This document shows, piece after piece, positions 18,510 through 26,517 of a DNA stretch of 64,000 nt. The position numbers and the translations under genes are program-made. The notes below the pieces were generated by a model. That model was not told the origin of the DNA. It searched no databases and saw only the letters and a list, made by a program, of their open reading frames with translations. Positions within the stretch are counted from its first letter, which is position 1, and the number at the start of each line of letters is the position of its first letter. This DNA is from Myxococcus eversor (GTDB lineage Bacteria; Myxococcota; Myxococcia; Myxococcales; Myxococcaceae): positions 248,001 through 312,000 of the forward strand of contig NZ_JAAIXY010000006.1 in the NCBI RefSeq assembly GCF_010894455.1, written 5' to 3'.

Positions 18510-21500
18510 TCAGAACGTACCGATGCTGAAGTGGAACTGCGTCCGCGCCTCGTTCACTTCCTCGTCCGGATCCAGATTGAAGCCCACGTCGAAGGCCAGC
18601 GGACCCACGGGCGTCACATACCGGAAGCCGATGCCCGCCGCGTACCGCAGCCGCTCCAAATCCAGCCGCGTCCGGTCCAACCACAGGTTGCCCGCCTCGA
18701 GGAACAACCCCAGGTCCACCGACGTGAGCGCCGGCACCCGCAGCTCCACCTTGCCCAGCGTGAAGAGCTCTCCGCCCTGGCTCCCCGGCACCTGCCCCGC
18801 GAGCACCGCCTTCAGCTCTCCCGAACATCCCGACGGGCTGATGAGCGAGCGGCAGTCCCGCAGTCGCTGATGCAGTGCCTCGCGCACGTCTTCCGGCAGC
18901 ACGCCGTCCTCGCGGAAGCCTCGCAGGCTCGACGAGCCACCCAGGTAGAACAGCTTCGAGCCGATGGTCTGCGCGCCCGTCTCCAGCGGGACGATGGTCC
19001 CCGCGCGCGCCGACAGCGCCAGGCTCGCCCGTCGGCCCAGGGGGATGTAGCCGCTCAGGTTGCTCGACAGCTTCACGCCGTTGATGGGGAACGCCGCCAC
19101 GGCATTGCCCGCCACGTCCGTGGGATTCACACTGATGCCCTTCGTGAGCTCCGCGCTGCTGATGAGCACCAACCCACGCCGGGGGTTCGTCGGGTCATCC
19201 CGGAAGTCGAGGGTGATGGACGGCCGCAGCGAGTGCAGCGCGAAGTCGCCGTAGGGATAGCGCAGCCGCTCCTGGTCGGCGCGGTTGAGCAACTCCAGCA
19301 CGCCCGCGCGCGAGCGCAGCCGGTTGTTCTCCACTTCGTACGACAGCGAGACGTTGAACCAGGACGCCACCGCCCAGTCGAGCGCCGCGGCCGCCGCGAA
19401 TCGCGAGGACACATACGAGGGCCGATGCACCCGCTCGGCAATCAGGTCCAGACGCGCGCCCACTTCGAAGGGCAAGAGGAAGTACAGGCGCGGCTGCGAC
19501 AGCGCGAGGTTGCCACGGCCGCCCAGGCCCGCCAGCCCCTGGAGCTCCACGTCGCAACCCGCGGACGCCGCGCCTCCGGACTGCTCACAGGCGATGCGCC
19601 GGTCCGCGGACAGCGCCTCCGCGCTCCAGCCCGCGTAGTTCACCTTCCCGCGCGCCAGCAGGTTCAACCCCAGCCCATCCAGGTTGCGATACGTCGTGTC
19701 CAGGGTGATGCGCGGACCGTCGACGAGGAAGTAGCCGCCGGACACCTGCCCATCCAGGCGTGCCCGCTCGTGCACCGTCACCACCACGTCCTTGGATGGC
19801 TCGCGTCGGGTCGGGTCCGCGAGCGAGACATCCACCTGCCGGAACAGCCCCAACCGGGCCAGACGCCGCTGGCCCTCCGTCAGCGCATCCAGCGAGAGCG
19901 GCTTCCCCTCCTCCAAGTCGAGGTTGGCCATGATGAGGTCCGGGTCCGTGCGGGTCAGCCCCTGCACCAGCACCTTGCCCACCTTCACCTGGGGCCCCGC
20001 ATCCGCGCGGAACACCACCGTCGCGGCCCGTCCATCTTCTCCGACGGACGACTCCGTGGTGACACGAGCGAAGAGATAGCCCTGCTGCCCCAGCCCGCGC
20101 TCCAGGACCAGGCGCGCCGCCTCCACCGCCTCGAAGCTCAGCGGCAGGCCCTTGTGCACCCCCAACCCCGCCCTCGTCGTGAGCGGCGCCGTGCCCTCCG
20201 GCAGCCCCTCGTAGCGAACGTCCACCACGCGCGCCTGCGGCCCCTCCTCCACGTCGAAGTCCGCCACCGCCGTGCGCGTCCGCGCATCCACCGACAGCCC
20301 GCGGAACACCACGGACGAGGACAGGAAGCCCCGCTCGCGGTACGCCTCGTTCATCTCCTCCGTCGCATCCAGCCACGCCTCTTCCACGTACACCGTGGAC
20401 GGGTCCGGTACGGGCTCCAGCGCCGTGGCGCGACGGCCATGGCGCCCCTCCGCGTCCAGCGGGTCGTCCTGGAGCCGCAAGTCCAGCTCCGGCTGGAGCT
20501 CGCCCGCGCGAATGCGCTCCGCGAGGAACTCCCGCAGCGTCCCCGAGCCCAACGAGGCGTTCCCATGGAAGCGGACCTCTTCGACGCGCAGGGGCTGGCC
20601 CTCGTCCACGTCGAAGGCCAGCGCGGCCACCTCGCCATCCGGGCGAATCACCTCGCGCGAGCGCACCTTGGCGTCGTGGAAGCCACGGTGGCGATAGAAG
20701 GACTCCACCCGCCGCGCCAGCCGTCCGGCCACCACCTCGTCGAGCGGCTCCGCGGCGTCATGCGCCAGCACGTCCTCCAGAATCTCCGCGGAGAAGCGGT
20801 GGTTGCCATGGAAGCGCAGCGAGTACCGCGGCCCCGCCGACAGCGGCACCGCCACCGACGCGGAGCTCCCCTCCACCAGCACCGAGGGCGTGCCCACCTG
20901 CGCCCGCCAATGGCCCTCCTGCCGCAGCAACATGCGCAGCTGGTCCAACCCCGCATCCAGGCGCGCCCTGTCGAACACCTCGCCCGGCTGCATCGCCAGC
21001 ACGCTCAACAGACGCGGCAACGGCAGGCCCGGGCTTCCCGAGAAGCTCACCTGTCGCACGAGTGTCGGCTGGCCCTCGGCGATGAGGAGCAACACCGCCA
21101 CGCCATCCGTCACCGGCTCCTGACGCGCCGTCACCTTCACCGAGTCGTAGCCCTTGCGCTGGTACGCCTGGAGTACAGAGGACACCGCGCCCTCCAGCTC
21201 CTCGCCGTCGAGGGGCCCACCCTCCAGCAGTCCACTGGCATCCAGCAGCTCCGCGTCCGACAGCACCACATTGCCGTCGAAGCTCAGCCGGGCCAGCCTC
21301 GACACGGGCGTGAGCTGAAACACCAGCTTCACTCCACCGGGCACGTCCTCCGCGCTCGCCACCACGTCCGCGAAGCGCCCCGTCGCCCACAATCGCTCCA
21401 CCGAACGGCGCACGTTCCCCGGCGTCAGTGCCTGGCCCTTGCGCACCGCCACCAGTCCGCTGAGTCCCTCCGCGTCACCGCCGCCCTGGAGGTGCAGCTC

Positions 21501-21596
21501 GACCGCCACCACTTCAGGGCCGGGGACGTCGACCTCGCGAAGCTGGGCTCGCGCCGGCCCCGCGCACAGGACGCAGAGCCACAGCACCAGCGCCAT
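18510..21596 (-). CDS. Omp85/BamA-TamA superfamily protein with about seven POTRA domains
   Basis: A 1028-residue outer-membrane assembly protein with a signal peptide (MALVLWLCVLCAGPARA). By eye I count seven POTRA-like units, beginning near VVAVELHLQG, ARLSFDGN, VRQVSFSG, YSLRFHGN, VEEVRFHGN, VVDVRYEG and VGKVLVQG. They end at about residue 640, and a 16-strand-type barrel follows. The barrel holds GGSSSLRGFRE, the conserved VRGF/Y-type lid-lock motif, and ends in FHFSIGTF with a terminal aromatic. BamA has five POTRAs and TamA three; seven-POTRA Omp85 proteins are, as I recall, known from M. xanthus. It starts 11 nt after the tamB stop, which favours a TamA-like role with TamB. Confidence 0.85.
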   Translation of the reverse strand: MALVLWLCVLCAGPARAQLREVDVPGPEVVAVELHLQGGGDAEGLSGLVAVRKGQALTPGNVRRSVERLWATGRFADVVASAEDVPGGVKLVFQLTPVSRLARLSFDGNVVLSDAELLDASGLLEGGPLDGEELEGAVSSVLQAYQRKGYDSVKVTARQEPVTDGVAVLLLIAEGQPTLVRQVSFSGSPGLPLPRLLSVLAMQPGEVFDRARLDAGLDQLRMLLRQEGHWRAQVGTPSVLVEGSSASVAVPLSAGPRYSLRFHGNHRFSAEILEDVLAHDAAEPLDEVVAGRLARRVESFYRHRGFHDAKVRSREVIRPDGEVAALAFDVDEGQPLRVEEVRFHGNASLGSGTLREFLAERIRAGELQPELDLRLQDDPLDAEGRHGRRATALEPVPDPSTVYVEEAWLDATEEMNEAYRERGFLSSSVVFRGLSVDARTRTAVADFDVEEGPQARVVDVRYEGLPEGTAPLTTRAGLGVHKGLPLSFEAVEAARLVLERGLGQQGYLFARVTTESSVGEDGRAATVVFRADAGPQVKVGKVLVQGLTRTDPDLIMANLDLEEGKPLSLDALTEGQRRLARLGLFRQVDVSLADPTRREPSKDVVVTVHERARLDGQVSGGYFLVDGPRITLDTTYRNLDGLGLNLLARGKVNYAGWSAEALSADRRIACEQSGGAASAGCDVELQGLAGLGGRGNLALSQPRLYFLLPFEVGARLDLIAERVHRPSYVSSRFAAAAALDWAVASWFNVSLSYEVENNRLRSRAGVLELLNRADQERLRYPYGDFALHSLRPSITLDFRDDPTNPRRGLVLISSAELTKGISVNPTDVAGNAVAAFPINGVKLSSNLSGYIPLGRRASLALSARAGTIVPLETGAQTIGSKLFYLGGSSSLRGFREDGVLPEDVREALHQRLRDCRSLISPSGCSGELKAVLAGQVPGSQGGELFTLGKVELRVPALTSVDLGLFLEAGNLWLDRTRLDLERLRYAAGIGFRYVTPVGPLAFDVGFNLDPDEEVNEARTQFHFSIGTF

Positions 21597-21607
21597 GGCG
21601 GCGCGGG

Positions 21608-24600
21608 CTACTCGACCTCCCAGCTCAGCTTCAGCTCGAGCCCGAGGTTGCCAAACGAGGCTTCGCTGTTCTCGTTGTCCCACTGGGCCTGCGCGGAAAG
21701 TCTGTCGTCGAAGCGGTACTCGGCACGCGCCCGCGTTCCTCGCCCACTCACCGGTTGAGTCATACCGATTTTAAGCTGCTCGCTGAGGAACTTCGACTCC
21801 AGTTGCGCGGTGGGCTCCGCTTGACGTGTGGCGTCGTTGTAGGTCGTGGAAATCTGGAGGGACAAATCCCGCAGCACCGGATTGCTGGGGAGGAACCGCT
21901 GGACCTGCCGATCCAACCCCGACACGTTGAAGAGGGCCTCGGCCGCCAGCCCGGCGCCCGCGCTCGCCGCTGTCTCCTGGTCCGACGAGGTGAAGCCCAG
22001 CGTCAGCAGGGAGACGATGTCGCCTTCCACCAGCGCCGGCTCCGAGGACAGGAGGACCTGGGGGTCCGTGGGCTTGCCGAAGGCGTGGAGCTTCACCACG
22101 TACTCGCGCACCTGCGTCTGGGCCTGGACCTCGAAGACGGGCTCCAGGCTGGTGGCGTCCTGGAACTCGAGCTGACCCTGACTGATGGTGAAGGGGTTGT
22201 TGCGGAAGAACGCCTGGCTGCCCTCCGCCAGCTCCACCCGGCCGAGCAGGCCCGGCCGCAGGTCCGTCCCCGTCAGCCGCACGTCGCCCAGCATCCGCGC
22301 CTTGGCCAGGTTGTTGTCCACGCGCACATCCCCGAAGTGGACGTTCACATCCCAGATGACCCAGGGCTTCTGCTGCTCGCCCGTGACGGCGTTCGCCGAC
22401 GAGGACGCCGCGTTGGCGCGCTTCTGCATGGACTTGAGCAGGGACTCCACGTCCAGCGCCTTCTGGTAGCGCATCTTGACGATGTCCATGCCTCCAGTGA
22501 CGGTGAAACCCCGGGGCGGTCCCACCACCTGGAGCAAGCCGGAGAACGTCGCCGGCAGGTCCTCCGTCAGTCGGTAGGGCACCTCGTCGAGCTGCACCGT
22601 GAGGCCCAGCCGCTGCGGCAGGAAGCGCGCGAGCCGCACGTCTCCGCGCGCGGAGATGCGCCCCTCGTTGAGCAGCCCCTGGAGGTGCTCCAGCAGCACC
22701 CTCTGCCCCGTCAGCTCCACGCGCCCGGACATGCCTCGGATGTTGACGGGCAAATCCCTCATGGCGAGGCGCATGTCCAACAGCTCCGCGCTGCCCACCA
22801 CGGACGGCGCGTCCAGCGTGCCCGTGGCCTCCGCGTCCACCGTGACGCGGCCCGTGGAGCGCTCCACCATGGCCGGCATGAGCGACTCCAGCAGGCGCAG
22901 GTCTCCACCGCCGCGCAGGGTGAAGGCGATGCCGCCGCGCGTGGTCATCCACCCGCCCAGGTTCAGGTCGACGTAGGGCCCGAGGAAGCGGAACGGCTGC
23001 ACCTCCACCCGACCCTTTCCGTAGGAGAGGGAGATGGGCGCCGTGTTCTCGCCGCGCACATCGCCGCGGGACAGCACCAGCTTGTCCACCGTCGCGCTCA
23101 AGTGGGCCGCCTCGGGTTCCATCAGCGGCCCCTTGGCGGTGAGCGAACCGGACACCGCGCCCGACACGCCGGCCCACAGCGGCTCCGAGGGAAGCAGCGG
23201 ACGAATCTCGGGCAGGGCCAGCGTCAGTGACGCGTCGTAGGGCCACGCGTCCTGCACCTTGAGCTTCACGCGCCCGTTGGCGTCCTGGAAGGGCCGTCCC
23301 CAGACCTCGAGGTCCTTGCCCACCAGTCGCCCGGTGAGGTCCATCGCGCCCAGGTTGCGGTCGGCGAACGTCACGCGCGGGGCGCGCAGCGTGACGTCGA
23401 CGACGGGCAGGTCGGACGTGCCGGACACGACGCCATCCATCACCATCGTCCCCTGGATGCCCATGCGCCGCGCCAGCTCCGGCTCCACCGTCTCCGCCAG
23501 CGACAGGCCGTCTCCGCCGAAGCGGTAGTCGAGCCCGCCGGCGAACAGGAGCGTGCCCTCCGCCCATGTGCGCCCCAGCGGACCGCGCAGCTCCGTGCGC
23601 TCCAGCACCATCGCCTTGCCATCCACGAAGCGCAGCCGCGCCGAGCCATCCCCCATGCGACGGCCGTAGTACGTGGTGTCCTTCACGTCGAAGGCCACCA
23701 GTCCCTCCAGCCGCTCGATGGGGCTGTCTATCTCCACGCGGCCGGAGGCCGTGCCGCCCAGCGTGCCCTGCATCACCGCCAGCGACGGCGTCAGGCCCGC
23801 CACCACGTCGACCAGGTCCTCGGTGCGTCCCTGGGGGACATTCACCTCGAGCTTCAGGTTGAGCAGCCGCCCGAAGCCCACGGCGGCCTTGCCGTAATAC
23901 TGCGTGCGCCCCTTCTGGCCGGTGAACGACGGGAAGGCGAGCACCCCATCGGAGTAGTTCAGCTTCCCTTGCAACACGCCCATCGAGAAGCTCCAGAAAA
24001 CGAAGTCGCGGAACGACAGTCCGGACTCCACCTTCACCTCCGACACGGGCCCCGTAATCGAGTACGTGGCGTTGCCCCGCCCCGCCCACTTCAGCCCCGC
24101 GATGTGGCCGAAGTCCGCGAGCTCCAGCTCTCCCTTGCCGTGGATGTCCAGCCCCAGTCCGTTGCCGATGAGCAACCCCACGTCGCCCTGGACGTGCGAG
24201 CGGCCCACGTCCGCGGAGACGTGGTTGAACGACACCCGGTCCGCTTGAATCTTCACCTGCGCCTGCGCGCGTCCCTTGTCGAACTCCAGGATGGTGATGC
24301 CGTCGGACGACGGCGCGTCATACGCCCGCGTGGCCAGCGTGAAGCGGCCGATGCGCAGGTCCAACGGACCTGACAGCGAGAAGCGCGGCAACAGGTTGCC
24401 CGTGAGCTGCGCGTCGAGCGTGGCTGGGAAGTCCACCCACGCGCCCTTGATGCCCGCCTTGTCCAGGATGCGCGCCAGCGACGCGTCCTCCGTCTTGAGC
24501 GTGAGTTCCAGGGGGAACAGCGGCGTCAGCCCCAGCTTGCCGGTGGCGCGCACCCGGCCGGCTCCCACTGGCACCACCACCTCCTCCACCCGAAGCTCGT

Positions 24601-25540
24601 CTCCCGAATACGACAGGCGCGCGGAGATGTTGGCCGGGCCGTACCTGTCGTAGCCCAGCCCGTTGCCCGACAGCTCCAGCGAAATCGCGGGAGACTCCGC
24701 CTTGCCGGCGATGGACACGCGGCTCCACAGGTGCCCCGTCGCGGGCTTCGGCAACAGCTTCGCCTGGGACAGCGTGCGCAGCGGGAGGAAGACCTGCGCG
24801 TCCAGCGCCAGGTGCGGCTCGCACAGCGAGTCCACCCGTCCCGACACCGTGGTGCTGATGTCATCCAGGGACACTTCCGCGCGCTCCAGCTCCAGCAGCG
24901 CCTCGTCGGGGTCCACGGCGCCGGCGAAGGCCAACCGCTGCAGCGCCAGCTCCTTGCCGTCCGGGCCCAGCCGCACGAGTCCCCGACGCGCCTCCGCGTC
25001 CAGCTCGATGACGCCCCAGCGCTCCGTCCAGCGCACGTCCAGGTCGGCGACTTCGACGCGCCGGCCCTCGGGCAGTGCCAGGCGCAGCTCCGCGCCGGTG
25101 ATGTCCAGGTGAGCAATCCGCACCCGCTCGAGCGGATCCAGGAAGCAGCCCTCGGACTTCTTCGCCGGCTCCGTCGAGGGCTGGGACAAGTCCAGCGTCA
25201 CGCGGGGCCGCTCGGCGCGCACCAGCGCGAGCGTCAGCCGGCCGGAGAAGGGGCGCAGGAAGCCGAACTGCACCTCCGCGGTGTCCGCCGCCACCAGGGG
25301 CGTGTCCTCGCCCGGCAGGAAGAGCGAGAAGCCGTGCACCACCACGCGCGAGCCCAGCGGATCCAACTCACAGCGGCCAATGCCCACGTCCAGCCCGAGC
25401 ACGTCAGGCAGGTGCCGCCGCGCGACGGTGCAGGCCACTTCCCACGTCTGGGGCATGCGCAACGCGAGCACACTCCCCGATAGAACGAGGAGCACGAGCA
25501 GCAGCGCTCGAAGCGCACCGTTGCGGCTCTGTGTCGCCAA
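21608..25540 (-). CDS. tamB: TamB-like translocation and assembly module protein (DUF490)
   Basis: A 1310-residue protein with an N-terminal signal anchor (about 10-28, LRALLLVLLVLSGSVLAL). A very long repetitive beta-strand body follows, of the AsmA/TamB beta-taco type (repeated GxLxLxG-x-V strands). The C-terminal TamB domain ends near LELKLSWEVE. TamB spans the periplasm and works with an Omp85 partner in outer-membrane protein insertion and possibly phospholipid traffic. The partner is probably the next gene. The start is taken as TTG at 25540, with TAGGGG just upstream and 5 nt from the ATPase stop; no better start precedes the anchor. The length is normal for the family. Confidence 0.88.
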   Translation of the reverse strand: MATQSRNGALRALLLVLLVLSGSVLALRMPQTWEVACTVARRHLPDVLGLDVGIGRCELDPLGSRVVVHGFSLFLPGEDTPLVAADTAEVQFGFLRPFSGRLTLALVRAERPRVTLDLSQPSTEPAKKSEGCFLDPLERVRIAHLDITGAELRLALPEGRRVEVADLDVRWTERWGVIELDAEARRGLVRLGPDGKELALQRLAFAGAVDPDEALLELERAEVSLDDISTTVSGRVDSLCEPHLALDAQVFLPLRTLSQAKLLPKPATGHLWSRVSIAGKAESPAISLELSGNGLGYDRYGPANISARLSYSGDELRVEEVVVPVGAGRVRATGKLGLTPLFPLELTLKTEDASLARILDKAGIKGAWVDFPATLDAQLTGNLLPRFSLSGPLDLRIGRFTLATRAYDAPSSDGITILEFDKGRAQAQVKIQADRVSFNHVSADVGRSHVQGDVGLLIGNGLGLDIHGKGELELADFGHIAGLKWAGRGNATYSITGPVSEVKVESGLSFRDFVFWSFSMGVLQGKLNYSDGVLAFPSFTGQKGRTQYYGKAAVGFGRLLNLKLEVNVPQGRTEDLVDVVAGLTPSLAVMQGTLGGTASGRVEIDSPIERLEGLVAFDVKDTTYYGRRMGDGSARLRFVDGKAMVLERTELRGPLGRTWAEGTLLFAGGLDYRFGGDGLSLAETVEPELARRMGIQGTMVMDGVVSGTSDLPVVDVTLRAPRVTFADRNLGAMDLTGRLVGKDLEVWGRPFQDANGRVKLKVQDAWPYDASLTLALPEIRPLLPSEPLWAGVSGAVSGSLTAKGPLMEPEAAHLSATVDKLVLSRGDVRGENTAPISLSYGKGRVEVQPFRFLGPYVDLNLGGWMTTRGGIAFTLRGGGDLRLLESLMPAMVERSTGRVTVDAEATGTLDAPSVVGSAELLDMRLAMRDLPVNIRGMSGRVELTGQRVLLEHLQGLLNEGRISARGDVRLARFLPQRLGLTVQLDEVPYRLTEDLPATFSGLLQVVGPPRGFTVTGGMDIVKMRYQKALDVESLLKSMQKRANAASSSANAVTGEQQKPWVIWDVNVHFGDVRVDNNLAKARMLGDVRLTGTDLRPGLLGRVELAEGSQAFFRNNPFTISQGQLEFQDATSLEPVFEVQAQTQVREYVVKLHAFGKPTDPQVLLSSEPALVEGDIVSLLTLGFTSSDQETAASAGAGLAAEALFNVSGLDRQVQRFLPSNPVLRDLSLQISTTYNDATRQAEPTAQLESKFLSEQLKIGMTQPVSGRGTRARAEYRFDDRLSAQAQWDNENSEASFGNLGLELKLSWEVE

Positions 25541-25545
25541 AGCCC

Positions 25546-26493
25546 CTAGAGCTTACCCAGCCCTTCGAGGTAGCGGTCTATCTCCGCCAGGTCGAGCTTG
25601 TTGTTCGACGCTCGGGGCAGGTTCGTCGCAGGGGCGGTGCTCGCTCGCTCGCTCGCTCCGGGAGCAGCCGCGTTGATGCCCTGGAGTCCCAGGTTCTTTC
25701 CGATGCGATGCACCAGCTCCGCGGAGACGGTCTCCGCGCGCGCGAGGAAGGCCTCGAAGAGCGCGTTGTCGCACAGCGTGTTGATGACACGCGGCGAGCC
25801 GGACGAGTGCTCATGCACCGCCAGCAGGGCCTCCGGAGAGAACGGCATGCGGGGACAGCCCGCGAGCCGGAGGCGATGCTTGATGTAGGCCTCCGTGGAC
25901 TCGGCGGTGAAGGGCTCCAGCTTGTAGCGCATGGCCACGCGCTGGGCGAGCGGCGGGTCCAGCTTCAGGTTCTTCTCAATCTCGGGCAGGCCGAAGAACA
26001 CGAAGGAGATGAGCTTGCGCTCCGGCACTTCCAGGTTGAGCAGGCCGCGGAACTCCTCCATCAGCTCCCGCGTCTCCAGCATCTGCGCCTCGTCGATGAG
26101 GACGACGGCCTTCTTGCCGGACTCGTAGATTTGAAGGAGCCGCTGGTAGAGCTGCGACAGGAGCGCGAGCTTCTCCTGCGCGGGGTTCTCCACGCCCAGC
26201 TGCAGGGCGATGCGCCGCAGGAGCCAGTTGGCGGTGATGCCCGAGTGGATGATGACCAGCAGCGCGGCCTCATATTCGGACTCGGGCAGCGAGTCGAGCA
26301 TGCGGCGGGCCAGCGTCGTCTTCCCCGCGCCGATGTCGCCGACGAGGATGGACAGGCCCTTCATGTAGCTCACCGCGTGCATCAGTCGGGTGAGCGCCTG
26401 CGAGTGCTGCGCGGAGTTGTAATAGAAGCGGCTCACCGGAGCGTTGGAGAAGGGCTCCTGCGTGAGGTCGAAGAAATCGAGGTAGGTCGTCAT
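25546..26493 (-). CDS. ExeA/GspA/MshM-like AAA+ ATPase
   Basis: A 315-residue AAA+ ATPase of the ExeA/MshM group. MTTYLDFFDLTQEPFSNAP is the family N-terminus. Walker A GDIGAGKTT is near 50, Walker B VVLIDEAQML near 115, and sensor/arginine segments (FFGLPEIEKNL, GSPRVINTLCDNAL) follow. ExeA also carries a peptidoglycan-binding domain; here the chain stops after the ATPase with a low-complexity tail. That tail contains a (GAGC)5 repeat (25639-25658). It lies 24 nt after the sgmX-like gene and 5 nt before tamB. Related proteins help secretins or pseudopili pass the cell wall. An alternative TTG start at 26517 would add eight residues. Confidence 0.85.
   Translation of the reverse strand: MTTYLDFFDLTQEPFSNAPVSRFYYNSAQHSQALTRLMHAVSYMKGLSILVGDIGAGKTTLARRMLDSLPESEYEAALLVIIHSGITANWLLRRIALQLGVENPAQEKLALLSQLYQRLLQIYESGKKAVVLIDEAQMLETRELMEEFRGLLNLEVPERKLISFVFFGLPEIEKNLKLDPPLAQRVAMRYKLEPFTAESTEAYIKHRLRLAGCPRMPFSPEALLAVHEHSSGSPRVINTLCDNALFEAFLARAETVSAELVHRIGKNLGLQGINAAAPGASERASTAPATNLPRASNNKLDLAEIDRYLEGLGKL
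25639..25658 (-). repeat. tetranucleotide repeat (GAGC)5 inside the AAA+ ATPase gene
   Basis: Five perfect GAGC units on the coding strand encode the SERAS part of the tail, about 35 codons before the stop. Gain or loss of one unit would shift the frame and replace the tail while leaving the ATPase core. Tetranucleotide repeats of this kind can slip during replication; slippage here is only inferred. Confidence 0.75.
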
Positions 26494-26517
26494 GGGCTCG
26501 CCGGACCTCGGGGGCAA

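Noticed and set aside
18177..21758. A 1193-codon open frame antisense to omp85
   Set aside because: It has the same Arg/His/Gln-rich shadow composition; the minus-strand frame has a signal peptide, POTRAs and a barrel.
21771..24089. A 772-codon minus-strand frame overlapping tamB
   Set aside because: Gly/Arg/Ala-rich out-of-phase reading of tamB; the tamB frame shows continuous beta-repeat structure.
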